A DNA stretch of 64,000 nt from Marilutibacter penaei (GTDB taxonomy: Bacteria > Pseudomonadota > Gammaproteobacteria > Xanthomonadales > Xanthomonadaceae), in the NCBI RefSeq assembly GCF_014145395.1, contig NZ_JACHTE010000007.1, positions 62,001-126,000 on the forward strand, in the 5' to 3' direction. The notes below the pieces were generated by a model. The model did not search any database. It saw only the letters and a program-made list of their open reading frames with translations, and was not told where the DNA came from. Every line of letters starts with the position of its first letter. Position 1 is the first letter of the stretch. Both the position numbers and the translations under genes were made by a program. This document shows, piece after piece, positions 9,193 through 19,469 of the stretch.

Positions 9193-10908
9193 TCAGGCCC
9201 GCTGCAGGATGCGCCTGACCTGCGCGGTCACCCGGTCGCGGCCCTGCGACTTGCTCGCGTACAGCGCCGCATCGGCCCGCTCCACCAGGTCCTCGGCACT
9301 TTCCCCCGGCACCAGTTGCGCCACCCCCAGGCTGAGGGTGATGTCCAGCGAGAGGCCGTCGATCGTGACGGGACGGCTGTTGACCGCCGAGCGCAGGTTT
9401 TCGGCGACCCCCACCGCCTCGTCCAGCGGCGTCTGCGGCAGGATCACCACCATCTCGTCCCCGCCGTAGCGGCCCAGCACGTCATAGGGCCGCAGGCGGT
9501 TGCCGGTCCGCATCGCGACCAGCTTCAGGCACTCGTCTCCCACCCGATGGCCGTGGGCGTCGTTGATGTGCTTGAAGTGGTCGACGTCGAAGAACACCAG
9601 CGACAGCGGCACGCCGCTCTTGTGCGCGTCGGCGACCCATTCGGCGAGCTGGCGCTCGATCACGGGACGGGAACTGGCACCCGTCAGGGCGTCCTGCGAG
9701 GCCATTCGACTGGCGTGGTCGCGGTCGCGGCGAAGTTGTTTCATCGTGCCCACCAGGCTGATCGTGACGATCAGGCCCGTGGCCAGGAACCCGGCCGGAT
9801 AGGCATACGACAGCCACTCCGGCGCGCTCCAGGCCCCCAGCCGGTCCAGCAGACGCATCATCACCACCACTGCGGCGGGCGACAGGGCCAGCACCCGCAG
9901 GCCGGTACCCGGCGTGCGCGCCTGGGCCGAACGGAACAGGGCAAACGCGACCACCAGCAACGAGGCCATGACCACCCCGTTGCCGACGGTGGCGATGAGC
10001 GCGCTGCCCGACGCGATCCCCATGCCGATCAGGCCCAAGGCGGACAGGCTGCACGCGAGCAGGGCCCGATGGATGCCGGGGTAGCGATGGCGGAGGTCGA
10101 GGTAGTACGCCATGAAGCTGTTGCTGGCGATCAATGCCACCAGCCCGAACAGACGGCTCCAGCGGATGTCACGGCCCAGGAACTCCGCGAGATCCGGGAA
10201 CAGGCGGAGATCGCCGCCTATCGTCGCCACGTAGAGCATCTGCGTGCACAGCGCGAGCATGAGGTACAGATAGCTTGGCTCCCGGACCGCGACCCAGAAG
10301 CCCACCACCAGCACCGCAAGCAGCAGGGTCATCGCCATCACCCCCACCCGCCAGCCCACGTAGGCCAGGTCCTTCCGGTGGGCCGTGGCCAGGGACTCGA
10401 CCCCCACCGGGATGCGCATGGGGGCCAACGTGGACAGGCGAAGGTAGACGGATTCGCCGGCGTCCAGCCCCTCCGGCAGGATCACGAACAGGGCGCGGGC
10501 GGAGTGGCTGGGATCGGCATGCAGACCGGCAACCGCCAGCCGGTGCCCCTGCCGCACGCCGGGCCGGTAGGCGTCGACGCGGTTCAGGCCCGGAAACGCC
10601 AGTACCAGGTGCGGCACCGCATCGGCGGCAATGTCGCGTCGCGCCGTGACCCGCCACCAGGCCACGCCGGCCCGGGTTTCGGTGAGCGCGACGCCCTTGG
10701 GGTCACGATAAGGAACGAAGGCCGCGTCCAGCCCACCGGACACCACGCGTGCCGGCACCGCATCCTCCGCCAGGCGGCCCACTTCCAGAAGCTCCGTGCG
10801 GTCCGCATCCCCCACCACCGGACCCGCCTCCGCCAGCACCCGTGCGGAAAACAGCACGGCGACCAGGCAGCCGACGAGAAGCGGCAGGAGCGCGAGGCGC
10901 CTTGGCAA
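9193..10908 (-). CDS. Membrane diguanylate cyclase (7TMR-DISM sensor + GGDEF)
   Basis: 571 residues: signal sequence (1-26), periplasmic 7TMR-DISM extracellular-type domain (about 35-175), a block of seven predicted membrane helices (about 185-385), a short linker, and a C-terminal GGDEF domain. The active-site loop reads GGDEM, and an RPYD inhibitory site sits five residues before it, so an active, product-inhibited cyclase is expected. The periplasmic part would sense a carbohydrate-like or envelope signal (family knowledge; ligand unknown). Convergent with the LytM gene. Confidence 0.9.
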   Translation of the reverse strand: MPRRLALLPLLVGCLVAVLFSARVLAEAGPVVGDADRTELLEVGRLAEDAVPARVVSGGLDAAFVPYRDPKGVALTETRAGVAWWRVTARRDIAADAVPHLVLAFPGLNRVDAYRPGVRQGHRLAVAGLHADPSHSARALFVILPEGLDAGESVYLRLSTLAPMRIPVGVESLATAHRKDLAYVGWRVGVMAMTLLLAVLVVGFWVAVREPSYLYLMLALCTQMLYVATIGGDLRLFPDLAEFLGRDIRWSRLFGLVALIASNSFMAYYLDLRHRYPGIHRALLACSLSALGLIGMGIASGSALIATVGNGVVMASLLVVAFALFRSAQARTPGTGLRVLALSPAAVVVMMRLLDRLGAWSAPEWLSYAYPAGFLATGLIVTISLVGTMKQLRRDRDHASRMASQDALTGASSRPVIERQLAEWVADAHKSGVPLSLVFFDVDHFKHINDAHGHRVGDECLKLVAMRTGNRLRPYDVLGRYGGDEMVVILPQTPLDEAVGVAENLRSAVNSRPVTIDGLSLDITLSLGVAQLVPGESAEDLVERADAALYASKSQGRDRVTAQVRRILQRA

Positions 10909-10990
10909 TGCTGTCCCCTGTTCGTCGCAGACGCGACGCCCAAAGGATAGCGCTCAAAGTGTGACCCAGGTCAAGTCCCGGGCTGGCGCA

Positions 10991-11926
10991 TCACACCGGT
11001 TCCGGACCGTGGCCGCTCACCCGCGCCACCGCGTCATGCGGGTGGAGGCTCTCGTAGTGCTCGACTTCAGCGTCGAAACGCTCCACGTGCGGATCCGCCG
11101 CCAGCACCGAAGCCACGCGGCGGGCCGCGTCCTCGCAGAACATGAGGTTGGCGGCGTTGAGCGCGGCGAACGCCTGTTCGTCCTCACGCTTGACCGCCGT
11201 CTGTACCGGCGTGCCCAGGACCGCTTCGAGTGCCTCGATCAGGCTGCCCAGCGGCAGCTCTTCGAACTGGGTCCGCAGCTGAACCCGCACGGACGCGCGG
11301 CTGCGCTGGGCATGCGGCGTGGCCGCCAGTCCGCGGTCCGATGCGAGCCAGTCTCCCACCACCCCGACCGAGATCGGCCGCGCATCGGCGAAGTCGGCGC
11401 TGAAGCGCTCCGCGTTGAGTTGGCGGGAAAGCGCGGCGGATGCCGGACAGGTGCTGGAATACTCGACCGAAAAGGCCAGTGCGAGCCGGAGGTGGCCGTG
11501 TTCCAGGCGCGCGTCGATCTCCACCGGATAACGCTTCCACCCCGCATTTCCGCTGGCCAGCGCCGGACGCAACAACATCTGGTCGTAACGCACCACCAGC
11601 CGCGCCGCGCCGGCGAGGCCCTTCTGCGAGTCGACCAGCGACTGCAGCACCCGGCGAAGACCGGCCGGTGTCACCGTTTCGCTCGCGAAGGCATCCTGCA
11701 GGTGCAGGTACAGGCGCGACATGTGGATGCCCCGCGCCTCGGCGTCCAGCAGGTCCACGCCCACGTCCACCGACGCCGCCACCTGCACCGGCTCGCCCCC
11801 CGGGGTGGCTACCCGGAGCGGAAGCGCGATGTTGGACATCCCCACCCAGTCGAGCGCACGCGCGGCGGCGGCGGCCTCGTGGGCGACGTCGGGCAGGGTA
11901 CGTACGTTCTTGCGGGACATGGTCAT
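10991..11926 (-). CDS. folE2: GTP cyclohydrolase IB (FolE2)
   Basis: 311 residues. EARGIHMSRLY and SSTCPASAALSR are FolE2 signatures, with C160 as the metal-ligand/active-site Cys. It converts GTP to dihydroneopterin triphosphate, the first step of folate synthesis. FolE2 can use metals other than zinc and is often Zur-controlled when a second FolE is present; I saw no clear Zur palindrome upstream, so this may be the only cyclohydrolase. Start ATG 11926, with another ATG two codons later. Confidence 0.92.
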   Translation of the reverse strand: MTMSRKNVRTLPDVAHEAAAAARALDWVGMSNIALPLRVATPGGEPVQVAASVDVGVDLLDAEARGIHMSRLYLHLQDAFASETVTPAGLRRVLQSLVDSQKGLAGAARLVVRYDQMLLRPALASGNAGWKRYPVEIDARLEHGHLRLALAFSVEYSSTCPASAALSRQLNAERFSADFADARPISVGVVGDWLASDRGLAATPHAQRSRASVRVQLRTQFEELPLGSLIEALEAVLGTPVQTAVKREDEQAFAALNAANLMFCEDAARRVASVLAADPHVERFDAEVEHYESLHPHDAVARVSGHGPEPV

Positions 11927-12025
11927 CGTCTGGAAATGGGGATGCGATCCGCCCAGGTCAAACCCCGGCGGCCGGCGCCCATTCTACCGACCCCGTCCCC
12001 GGGCCGTGGAACGGGGACGGAACAG

Positions 12026-12766
12026 TCAGTTGCGCCGCGCGCCGCGCGCCGCGCGCCAGCCCACCCAGAGTGCGACCCACGGCGAGAGTGGGCGGGCCGG
12101 GTCGCCTCGCCGCAACCGGGCCCGGGCCAGGCGCGACCAAAGGCGGCGGGGAATGCCGGTGGGACGGCCGGTCGGCCAGCGCAGGCGCAACTGGTGGGCC
12201 CAGATGCGCAACGGCTCGCCTTCCCCCGCGCGAACGAGTACCGCACGCGGGACATGGGCGTCGTCCGCGTGGAAGAAGCGCGCATGGAGCAAGGTCGCAC
12301 CGATCGCGTCCGGTGCCGCCGGGTCCGGGGCGCCCGCGCTGAACAACGCCGCTTCGATCGCCGCCGCCGCGGCGGTAAACGGCGCCAGCCGGGCATAGGC
12401 ATCCGCGGTGTCGGCCGGTCGCTCGCGCGCCGCCCGCAACACCGGAAGCTGAAGCGCCAGGGCGTTCCAGGGAGCCGCCTCCCGCTGGAGCGCGCGCCCA
12501 AGCGGATGTCGACGGCGCCCGGCGGACCAGCCCTGCAGTTCCTCGGCCCACCAGGCCAGCTTGGCCTCTCCCGGACGCGCGTCCTGGCCGCCCCAGGCCG
12601 CCTCGGTCAGTTCCTGCAGCAGGGCCGCCCAGGCCAGTGCCACGGCGCGTTGTCCTGCGGGTACGAAAATCTCCACCACCGCCCATTCCGGCCAGCGAGC
12701 GCGCCATTTGGCGAGGAAGCTGTCCAGCTCGGCCTGGGCGGTATCGAAGGGCTGCGGTTCGCTCAT
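12026..12766 (-). CDS. Squalene/phytoene synthase-like protein with degenerate active site
   Basis: 246 residues from ATG 12766. The KLAWWAEELQGW segment matches the RLxWWxxEL landmark of trans-isoprenyl (squalene/phytoene) synthases, and the surrounding all-helical composition agrees. However, neither Asp-rich DxxxD substrate motif is visible at the expected places, so it may be catalytically dead. Start and upstream stop overlap as ATGA with the HAD phosphatase, making it the last gene of mtaD-ubiG-gph. A scaffold or regulatory role is possible; I cannot assign one. Confidence 0.7.
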   Translation of the reverse strand: MSEPQPFDTAQAELDSFLAKWRARWPEWAVVEIFVPAGQRAVALAWAALLQELTEAAWGGQDARPGEAKLAWWAEELQGWSAGRRRHPLGRALQREAAPWNALALQLPVLRAARERPADTADAYARLAPFTAAAAAIEAALFSAGAPDPAAPDAIGATLLHARFFHADDAHVPRAVLVRAGEGEPLRIWAHQLRLRWPTGRPTGIPRRLWSRLARARLRRGDPARPLSPWVALWVGWRAARGARRN

Positions 12767-13458
12767 GGAACGCGCGCCATGGGCCACGCACGGGGATCGA
12801 GCAGGTCGGCGGGACACTCGACCATCACGTCCCCACCCCAATCGGCCGGTTCGTCGCCCGGAAGGCGATAGCCCCACAAGGCGACGATGGAGCGCATGCC
12901 GGCGGCGCGCGCGGCGTCGATGTCGCGGCGATCATCCCCCACGTAGACACAGTCGGCCGGGGCGATCCCCAGCCTGTCCGCGGCCGTGGTGAGGGGCAAG
13001 GGGTCGGGTTTGCGCGTCGGCAGCGTATCGCCGCCGATCAGGACGGCGCAGCGCGTTTCCCAACCCAGATGGGGCAGCAGCGCACGCGCCAGGTACTCGG
13101 GCTTGTTGGTGACGATGCCCCAGCGGGTGCCCGCGTCTTCCAGTGCGCGAAGCACGGGCTCGATGCCGTCGAACACGCCCTCATGCCGTCCGAGGTGGCG
13201 CTGGTAACTGTCCAGCAGCTCAGGCACCCAAGACTCGCGCTCGGTGTCCCCCACGTCGGGAAAGGCGGCCAGCAGCATCGCCCGGGCGCCCCTCGACACG
13301 CTCGGCCGGAACGCCTCCAGCGGCATGGCCAGCCGTCCCCGCGCGGCACGCACTTCGTTGACCGCGGCCAGCAGATCGTGCGCGCTGTCCGCCAGCGTGC
13401 CGTCCAGGTCGAACAGCACCGCCGCGGGAAACGCCGCCACCGTGTCGATCCTGCTCAT
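12763..13458 (-). CDS. gph: HAD-family phosphoglycolate phosphatase
   Basis: 231 residues. HAD motif [12 protein letters not shown], motif II VTNK, motif III Lys in TRKPDP, and motif [13 protein letters not shown] are all present, with the cap domain between motifs I and II. Gph-type enzymes dephosphorylate 2-phosphoglycolate from DNA repair. Linked to ubiG by a 4-nt ATGA overlap at its start and to the squalene-synthase-like gene by another at its end. Exact substrate is inferred from context; family members are promiscuous. Confidence 0.87.
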   Translation of the reverse strand: MSRIDTVAAFPAAVLFDLDGTLADSAHDLLAAVNEVRAARGRLAMPLEAFRPSVSRGARAMLLAAFPDVGDTERESWVPELLDSYQRHLGRHEGVFDGIEPVLRALEDAGTRWGIVTNKPEYLARALLPHLGWETRCAVLIGGDTLPTRKPDPLPLTTAADRLGIAPADCVYVGDDRRDIDAARAAGMRSIVALWGYRLPGDEPADWGGDVMVECPADLLDPRAWPMARVP

Positions 13459-14171
13459 CCCGGCTTGCGCGCGCAGGCCAGGTAGTTCACGTCGGTCCGG
13501 CCCACGAGTCGCGCCGCGTTCCGCCAAGGCTCGTAGGCCAGCCCGCTGACATCCTCGAGCTGCAGGCCCGCCTGCCGCAACCATGCGGCCAGCTCGGAGG
13601 GCCTGATGAAGTCTCGGTACTGGTGCGTCCCCTTCGGCAGCAGGCGCGCGACGTACTCGGCCCCGATGATCGCCAGCGCGAACGCCGCCGGGGTCCGGTT
13701 GAGGGTCGACAGGAACAGTCGCCCACCGGGCTTCAGCGCCATCGCGCAGGCGCGGATGATGGCGCCCGGATCGGGAACGTGTTCCAGCATTTCCATGCAG
13801 GTCACGACATCGAAACTCGCCGGACGCTCGGCCGCGAGCGATTCGACCGGCTGCAGGCGATAGTCCACCTTGACCCCGCTCTCCAGGCCATGCAGCCGGG
13901 CCACCTTGACCAGTTCGGGCGCCAGGTCGAGCGCGGTGACGTCCGCCCCTGCGCGCGCCAGCGCCTCGCTCAGCAGCCCACCGCCGCAGCCGACGTCGAG
14001 TGCCGTCGCACCGGAGAGCTCGACGCGTGCGGACACATAACCGAGCCGCGCCGGGTTCAGTGCATGCAAGGCCTTCTGCGGCCCCTGCGGATCCCACCAG
14101 CGATTGGCCAGCGCTCCGAACTTGTCGAGCTCGGCCTGGCTGAAGTTGCGGTCCTCGGCGACGGTGTCCAT
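13455..14171 (-). CDS. ubiG: Ubiquinone biosynthesis O-methyltransferase UbiG
   Basis: 238 residues. [19 protein letters not shown] is the UbiG-specific N-terminus, [13 protein letters not shown] is the SAM-binding motif I, and EMLEHVPDP is the conserved post-motif. It carries out both O-methylations of ubiquinone synthesis. It starts in a TGATG overlap with mtaD and ends in an ATGA overlap with gph. The pairing with gph and mtaD is conserved in gammaproteobacteria, as far as I recall. Confidence 0.95.
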   Translation of the reverse strand: MDTVAEDRNFSQAELDKFGALANRWWDPQGPQKALHALNPARLGYVSARVELSGATALDVGCGGGLLSEALARAGADVTALDLAPELVKVARLHGLESGVKVDYRLQPVESLAAERPASFDVVTCMEMLEHVPDPGAIIRACAMALKPGGRLFLSTLNRTPAAFALAIIGAEYVARLLPKGTHQYRDFIRPSELAAWLRQAGLQLEDVSGLAYEPWRNAARLVGRTDVNYLACARKPG

Positions 14172-15514
14172 CAGTCGATCCTTATCCGGGCGATGCGGGC
14201 GCGCCACTCGCGCGCGTTGGCGACCAGGGCGGCGGGCTCGAGATCGGCCAGCTCGCCGGAGCGCAGCTTGTGGGCGCCGTCGATCCACACGTCGGTGACC
14301 TGGTGGCGCCCGCAGGCATAGACCAGTTGCGAGATGACGTGGTGGAGCGGCTGCGTTTCGAGCCGGTCGAGGTCCACGCAGGCCAGGTCGGCGCGCTTGC
14401 CCGGCTCGATGGAGCCGATACGGTCCTCGAAGCCGACTGCCCTCGCACCACCCAGGGTTGCCGCGCGCAGGGCGCTGGCGGCGCTGAATGCCGCCGCGTC
14501 GCCCGCGACCGCCTTCGCCAGCTGCGCCGCGGTGCGCGTCTCCCCGAACATGTCGAGGTCATTGTTGCTGGCGCAGCCGTCGGTCCCGATCGCAAGGGTG
14601 ACGCCCGCCTTCTCCAGCTTGCCGACCGGGCAGAAGCCCGAGGCCAGCTTGAGGTTGGACTCGGGGCAATGCACGACGGTGACGCCGCGCTCGGCGCACT
14701 GGGCGATCTCGGCATCGTCGAGCGCCGTCATGTGCACCGCCACCAGGCGATCGTTGACCAGCCCCAACCGGTCCAGGCGCGCGAGCGGGCGCTGGCCGTG
14801 GATCTTCCGCGACTCGTCGACCTCATGCTGCGTCTCGTGCGTGTGCAGGTGGACCGGCATGTCCAACTGGTCGGACAGCATGCGGATGCGCTCGAAGCTC
14901 GCGTCCGACACCGTGTACGGTGCATGCGGCACGAAGGCGGTGGCGATGAACGGGTCGTCGCGCCACTGGTCGTGCACTTCGATTGCGCGGTCGAAGTACT
15001 CGTCGTCGGACTGGGCCCAGGCCGTCGGGAAGTCGATGACGGGCAGGCCGACCCGGGCGCGGAAGCCCAGCTTCTTGTAGACCGCCGCCTGGACGTCCGG
15101 GAAGAAGTAATTCTCGTTGGCACAGGTGGTGCCGCCCCGGAGCATTTCCGCCACCGACAGGGCGATGCCGTCGGCGACGAACTCCGGACCGATCACCGCG
15201 CCCTCGACCGGCCAGATATGGCCCTGCAGCCACTCCATCAGCGGCAGGTCGTCGGCAACCCCGCGCATCAGGGTCATCGGGTTGTGCGTGTGGGCGTTCA
15301 CCAGGCCGGGGATCAGCGCGGAACGCGGCCGCGACACCACCTCACCGGCGGTGAAACGCTCGCGCGCCTCGCGGACCGGCAGCACCGCGACGATGGCGCC
15401 GTCGCGAACCGCCACGGCATGGTCTTCCAGCACCACGCCGTGCGGGACGACCGGCACCACCCAGCCGGCCTCGATCAGCAGGTCGCAGGGCGTGGGGCCG
15501 GCTCCGGTCGTCAT
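14171..15514 (-). CDS. mtaD: 5'-methylthioadenosine/S-adenosylhomocysteine deaminase
   Basis: 447 residues from ATG 15514, which has GGAGAC 5 nt upstream; the open frame extends 12 codons further but into the efp side. Amidohydrolase-fold metal ligands NAHTHNP and HLHTHE, and the C-terminal [10 protein letters not shown] Asp motif. It deaminates methylthioadenosine or SAH, which fits co-expression with the SAM-dependent methyltransferase UbiG that produces SAH. First gene of a four-gene overlapped operon. Confidence 0.9.
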   Translation of the reverse strand: MTTGAGPTPCDLLIEAGWVVPVVPHGVVLEDHAVAVRDGAIVAVLPVREARERFTAGEVVSRPRSALIPGLVNAHTHNPMTLMRGVADDLPLMEWLQGHIWPVEGAVIGPEFVADGIALSVAEMLRGGTTCANENYFFPDVQAAVYKKLGFRARVGLPVIDFPTAWAQSDDEYFDRAIEVHDQWRDDPFIATAFVPHAPYTVSDASFERIRMLSDQLDMPVHLHTHETQHEVDESRKIHGQRPLARLDRLGLVNDRLVAVHMTALDDAEIAQCAERGVTVVHCPESNLKLASGFCPVGKLEKAGVTLAIGTDGCASNNDLDMFGETRTAAQLAKAVAGDAAAFSAASALRAATLGGARAVGFEDRIGSIEPGKRADLACVDLDRLETQPLHHVISQLVYACGRHQVTDVWIDGAHKLRSGELADLEPAALVANAREWRARIARIRID

Positions 15515-15530
15515 GCCGTCTCCGAACGGG

Positions 15531-16097
15531 TTACTTGACGCGGCCGACATACTCGCCGGAGCGCGTATCGACCTTGACGATCTCGTCCTGGTTCACGAAC
15601 AGCGGCACGCGCACCACGGCGCCGGTCTCCAGCGTCGCCGGCTTGCCGCCGCCGCCGGAGGTGTCGCCGCGCACGCCCGGATCGGTCTCGGTGATCTTCA
15701 GCTCGACGAAGTTCGGCGGCTGGACCGCGATCGGGGTGCCGTTCCACAGCGTGACCACGCACTCCTCCTCGCCCTTGAGGAACTTGCGCGCATCGCCGAT
15801 GCCGGCCTCGTCGGCCTGCACCTGCTCGAAGTTCTCCGGGTTCATGAAATGCCAGTACTCGCCATCCGAATAGAGGAACTGCATGTCGGTGTCGACGACG
15901 TCGGCGGCCTCCAGCGAATCGGTGGCCTTCATGGTCAGCTCGACCACCCGCCCGGACTTGATGAAGCGGTACTTCACGCGGGTGAAGGCCTGGCCCTTGC
16001 CCGGCTTGACGTACTCGGTGTCGGTGATGATGCACGGCTCGTTGTTGACGAGGATCTTCATCCCGTTCTTGACGTCGTTCATGCCATAGCTGGCCAT
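15531..16097 (-). CDS. efp: Translation elongation factor P
   Basis: 188 residues. KOW-like domain I carries the KPGKGQAF loop with Lys34, the residue that is beta-lysylated in the E. coli-type pathway. C-terminal OB domains with the [14 protein letters not shown] signature. It relieves ribosome stalling at polyproline. The modification gene epmB is divergent and adjacent (109-bp gap), supporting lysylation rather than rhamnosylation (EarP). epmA is not in the window. Confidence 0.98.
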   Translation of the reverse strand: MASYGMNDVKNGMKILVNNEPCIITDTEYVKPGKGQAFTRVKYRFIKSGRVVELTMKATDSLEAADVVDTDMQFLYSDGEYWHFMNPENFEQVQADEAGIGDARKFLKGEEECVVTLWNGTPIAVQPPNFVELKITETDPGVRGDTSGGGGKPATLETGAVVRVPLFVNQDEIVKVDTRSGEYVGRVK

Positions 16098-16206
16098 TGC
16101 GGAACTCCTGCGATGCAATTGGATGACAGTCGCCGCCCGGTCACGGGCTGGCGGTAGAATGTCGGGCCGCGCGACCCACCGGCCGCCCCGCTCGAAACAG
16201 TCGTAC

Positions 16207-17229
16207 ATGATACCCGCAGCCCCGCTTCCCTTGCAGCCGCCCGCCCCTGCTCCAGCCCCGCGCTGGCAGGCGCTCTGGCGCGACGCGGTGCGCGACCCGG
16301 CCGAGCTGCTCGCCCTGCTCGGACTGGACCCGGCACTGGCAGGGACCTCGGCGGAGGCGGCACGGCAGTTTTCATTGCGGGTACCGCGGGGCTTCGTCGC
16401 CCGCATGCGACCCGGCGACCCCGACGATCCGCTATTGCGGCAAGTCCTGCCGCTGGATGCCGAAATGCGGCCCATGCCGGGCTTCAGCCTGGACGCGGTG
16501 GGCGACGCGGCCGCCAAGGCGGGCGACGGGGTCATCCGCAAGTACCGCGGCCGCGCCCTGCTGGTCGCGACGGGCAGCTGCGCCATCAACTGCCGCTATT
16601 GCTTCCGGCGTCATTTCCCGTACGCCGAAGAGGCCGCCGCGGCCGCCGGGTGGCAACGCACCGTCGCGCTGGTCCGGGACGACACCTCGATCGACGAGGT
16701 CATCCTGTCGGGCGGCGACCCCTGGTCGCTCGCCACCCACAAGCTCGCCGAGCTGACCGGGGCCCTGGCCGCCATCCCCCACCTGCGGAGGCTGCGCGTC
16801 CACACGCGCTTGCCGGTGGTGTTGCCGGAGCGCGTCGACGACGCCCTGGTCGAATGGCTGGCCGCACTTCCGTGGCCGGTGACCGTGGTCCTGCACGCCA
16901 ACCACGCCCGTGAGTTCGACGCCAGCGTGGACGCGGCCCTGCACCGCCTGCGCCAGGCCGGAGCCACCCTGCTGAACCAGGCGGTCCTGCTGAAGGGGGT
17001 GAACGACTCCGTCGACGCGCTCTGCGCCCTGTCGGAACGGGGCTTCGAGGCAGGCGTGCTGCCCTACTACCTGCACCAGTTGGACCGCGTGCAGGGGGCG
17101 GCCCATTTCGAGGTGGACGACAGTCGGGCCCGGCGACTGCACGCGGCAGTGGCGGCGCGGCTGTCCGGTTACCTGGTGCCACGACTGGTGCGCGAAGTCG
17201 CGGGCGATCCCGGCAAGCGTCCGCTGTGA
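16207..17229 (+). CDS. epmB: EF-P beta-lysylation protein EpmB (radical SAM lysine 2,3-aminomutase)
   Basis: 340 residues from ATG 16207. The radical SAM cluster motif is C125-AIN-C129-RY-C132, followed by FRRHFPY and the SGGDPW segment of the aminomutase family. It converts (S)-alpha-lysine to (R)-beta-lysine, which EpmA attaches to EF-P. The divergent efp next door supports the assignment. The N-terminus is unusually rich in Pro and Ala (residues 2-18). Confidence 0.95.
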   Translation: MIPAAPLPLQPPAPAPAPRWQALWRDAVRDPAELLALLGLDPALAGTSAEAARQFSLRVPRGFVARMRPGDPDDPLLRQVLPLDAEMRPMPGFSLDAVGDAAAKAGDGVIRKYRGRALLVATGSCAINCRYCFRRHFPYAEEAAAAAGWQRTVALVRDDTSIDEVILSGGDPWSLATHKLAELTGALAAIPHLRRLRVHTRLPVVLPERVDDALVEWLAALPWPVTVVLHANHAREFDASVDAALHRLRQAGATLLNQAVLLKGVNDSVDALCALSERGFEAGVLPYYLHQLDRVQGAAHFEVDDSRARRLHAAVAARLSGYLVPRLVREVAGDPGKRPL

Positions 17230-17334
17230 ACGCGGTCGCGGCCGCAACCCCGACACACTGCCCAGTCCGCCCGTGGTTGCATGGACGCGCCGCCCGCTTC
17301 ATGCCATAACGGAGATGGGGAGGAGTACCTGACT

Positions 17335-19413
17335 ATGCAATTTGGCAAAGACGTGCCGCTGCGCCTGCTCGTGGTGGATGACAGCGTGGAAGACGCCGAG
17401 GCCATCGTGAATGGCCTGCGCAACCGTGGCATCGCGGTGCGCCCGGGCCGCCCCGAGGACGTGGATGCCCTGCAGGACCTGCTCGGCAACCAGTCCTGGG
17501 ACGTGATCCTCGCCGCGCACGACGCACGCACCGTGCCCCTGGACACCCTCATGCAGCATGTCGACGCCAGCGGCAAGGACCTGCCGGTGGTCGTCCTCCA
17601 TGACGACGTGGACAGCGCCCGGCTGGTCGCCAACGCCGCCTCCGGCGCACGCGGGTTCGGCCTGCGAGGTCAGCCCGAGCACCTGCACGATTGCCTGGTC
17701 CGCGAATGGACCGACCTGAGGGCCCGGCGCGCACTGCGCAAGCTGGAGGCCCACGTCCGGGAAACCGACCGCCGCTGCGATGCCCTGATCGAGTCCTCGC
17801 GCGACCCCATCGCCTACATCCACGAAGGCATGCACATCCGGGCCAACTCGGCCTACCTCGAGATGTTCGGGTTCGAGGACTTCGACGAGATCGAGGGCAT
17901 GTCCCTGCTGGACATGGTCGCCTCGCAGGACGTGGACGCGTTCCGCGCGCTGCTGAAGGCGCTGTCCAAGGGAGAAGCGCCCCCGGAGCGCTACAAGCTC
18001 ACGGCGCAGAACCTCGACGGCGACACGTTCCCGGCGGTCATGGAGTTCACCGCCGCGACCTACGAGGGCGAAGCCTGCCAGCAGGTCGTGCTGCGCAAGC
18101 AGGACCTCAACGCCGGCATGAGCGACGAGGAACGGCGCCACCTGCTGGAGACCGACCAGGCCACCGGCCTGCTCAACCGCCAGACGTTCCTCAAGCGGCT
18201 GGAGGACAGCGTCGCCGACGTGGCCGAACACGCCGGCCAGCAGGTGCTGCTGCTGATCGAGCCGGACCACTACAACCGCATGCTGCAGGACATCGGCCTG
18301 GACGCATCGGACGAACTGCTTGCCGCCTGCGCCGAGCGCCTCCGCGCGTCCCTGGCCGAAGGCGACATCGTGGCCCGCTTCAGCGACCACCAGTTCGCCG
18401 TCCTGCGCCGGGGCAGCGACCATGCCGCCTCCATGGCGCTGGCCGAGTCCCTGCTGAAGGCATTCGCGGACGCCGTGCTGACGGCCGGGCATCGCTCGCT
18501 CAACGCCACGGTCACCATCGGCGGCGTGCAGATCGGGCAGAAGATCGCCAATGTCTCCTCGATCCTCGGCAAGGCCAACCAGGGCCTCCAGTCCGCGATG
18601 GGCGTGGGGGGCAACCGGGTGGAGCTGTTCGATCCCGGTGCCGCCGACCGCGCCGAGCTGGAACGCGTGCAGGCGTGGGTGGACCGCATCCGCGACGCGA
18701 TCGACAACGACCGTTTCCTGATGCACTACCAGCCGCTCGTAAGCCTGCACGGGGAGCCGTTGGAGATGTACGAAGCCTACCTGCGCCTGCTCAACGAGAA
18801 CGGCGAACTGGTCCAGCCGATGACCTTCCTGCAGATCGCGGAGGAACACGGCCTGCTCTGGGAGATCGACCGCTGGGTGGTCGGGCGCGCGATCGCCGTG
18901 ATCGCAGAGCGTGCCAAGGCCGGCCACGATACGACGGTGCTGGTCAAGATCACCGAGATGTCGCTCCAGGACGACACGCTGGTCAAGCACATCACCGAGC
19001 AGCTGGCCCGCCACGGCATCGACGGCAAGCGGCTGGTGGTCCAGCTGCCGGAATCCAAGGTGTCCACCCACCTGCGTGCCGCCCAGGGCTTCCAGGCGGA
19101 CGTTGCGAAACTGGGCGTGCGGGTCGGACTGGAGCAGTTCGGCAGCGGCCTGAACCCGTTCCAGCTCCTCAACCACTTCGACGCCGCGATGATCAAGCTC
19201 GACCGGGCCTTCATGGAGGACCTCGGGTCGAATCCGGACAACCAGGCGAAGATCCGCGAGATCGCGGAGAATGCCCGCACCTCCGGCAAGCAGACCATCG
19301 CGGAGTTCGTGCAGGACGCCGCCAGCATGAGCATCCTGTTCGGCGCCGGCATCGATTACGCGCAGGGCCACTTCCTCGCCCCCGCCAGTCCGGAGATGGA
19401 CTACGAGTTCTGA
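17335..19413 (+). CDS. fimX: FimX-type degenerate GGDEF-EAL c-di-GMP effector (REC-PAS-GGDEF-EAL)
   Basis: 692 residues, the FimX length. Order: REC-like domain (about 5-125) with LLVVDDS, PAS (about 145-255), GGDEF (about 285-430) and EAL (about 445-690). The cyclase motif is degraded to SDHQF, the EAL motif to EAY, and the catalytic DDFGTG loop to EQFGSG, so it should be neither cyclase nor phosphodiesterase but a c-di-GMP binder. In Pseudomonas and Xanthomonas FimX links c-di-GMP, via PilZ, to PilB and type IV pilus assembly at the pole. The start at 17335 has AGGAG nine nt upstream. A strong terminator follows. Confidence 0.88.
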   Translation: MQFGKDVPLRLLVVDDSVEDAEAIVNGLRNRGIAVRPGRPEDVDALQDLLGNQSWDVILAAHDARTVPLDTLMQHVDASGKDLPVVVLHDDVDSARLVANAASGARGFGLRGQPEHLHDCLVREWTDLRARRALRKLEAHVRETDRRCDALIESSRDPIAYIHEGMHIRANSAYLEMFGFEDFDEIEGMSLLDMVASQDVDAFRALLKALSKGEAPPERYKLTAQNLDGDTFPAVMEFTAATYEGEACQQVVLRKQDLNAGMSDEERRHLLETDQATGLLNRQTFLKRLEDSVADVAEHAGQQVLLLIEPDHYNRMLQDIGLDASDELLAACAERLRASLAEGDIVARFSDHQFAVLRRGSDHAASMALAESLLKAFADAVLTAGHRSLNATVTIGGVQIGQKIANVSSILGKANQGLQSAMGVGGNRVELFDPGAADRAELERVQAWVDRIRDAIDNDRFLMHYQPLVSLHGEPLEMYEAYLRLLNENGELVQPMTFLQIAEEHGLLWEIDRWVVGRAIAVIAERAKAGHDTTVLVKITEMSLQDDTLVKHITEQLARHGIDGKRLVVQLPESKVSTHLRAAQGFQADVAKLGVRVGLEQFGSGLNPFQLLNHFDAAMIKLDRAFMEDLGSNPDNQAKIREIAENARTSGKQTIAEFVQDAASMSILFGAGIDYAQGHFLAPASPEMDYEF

Positions 19414-19417
19414 CGAG

Positions 19418-19442
19418 AAAGCCCGCCATGGTGGCGGGCTTT
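19418..19442 (+). terminator. Intrinsic terminator after fimX
   Basis: Eleven-base perfect stem (AAAGCCCGCCA/TGGCGGGCTTT) with TGG loop, starting 4 nt after the fimX stop. Its T end is short on the plus strand; in reverse it could also end the convergent htpX transcript. Confidence 0.85.
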
Positions 19443-19469
19443 TCCGTCATGCCGGGGCGGTCGCCCGGA

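Noticed and set aside
10991-11990. Zur box upstream of folE2
   Set aside because: No palindrome of the expected AT-rich type was found in the 60 bp before the start.
17299-19371. 690-codon antisense frame opposite fimX
   Set aside because: Exact antisense of a well-supported gene; no recognisable domain in the translation.
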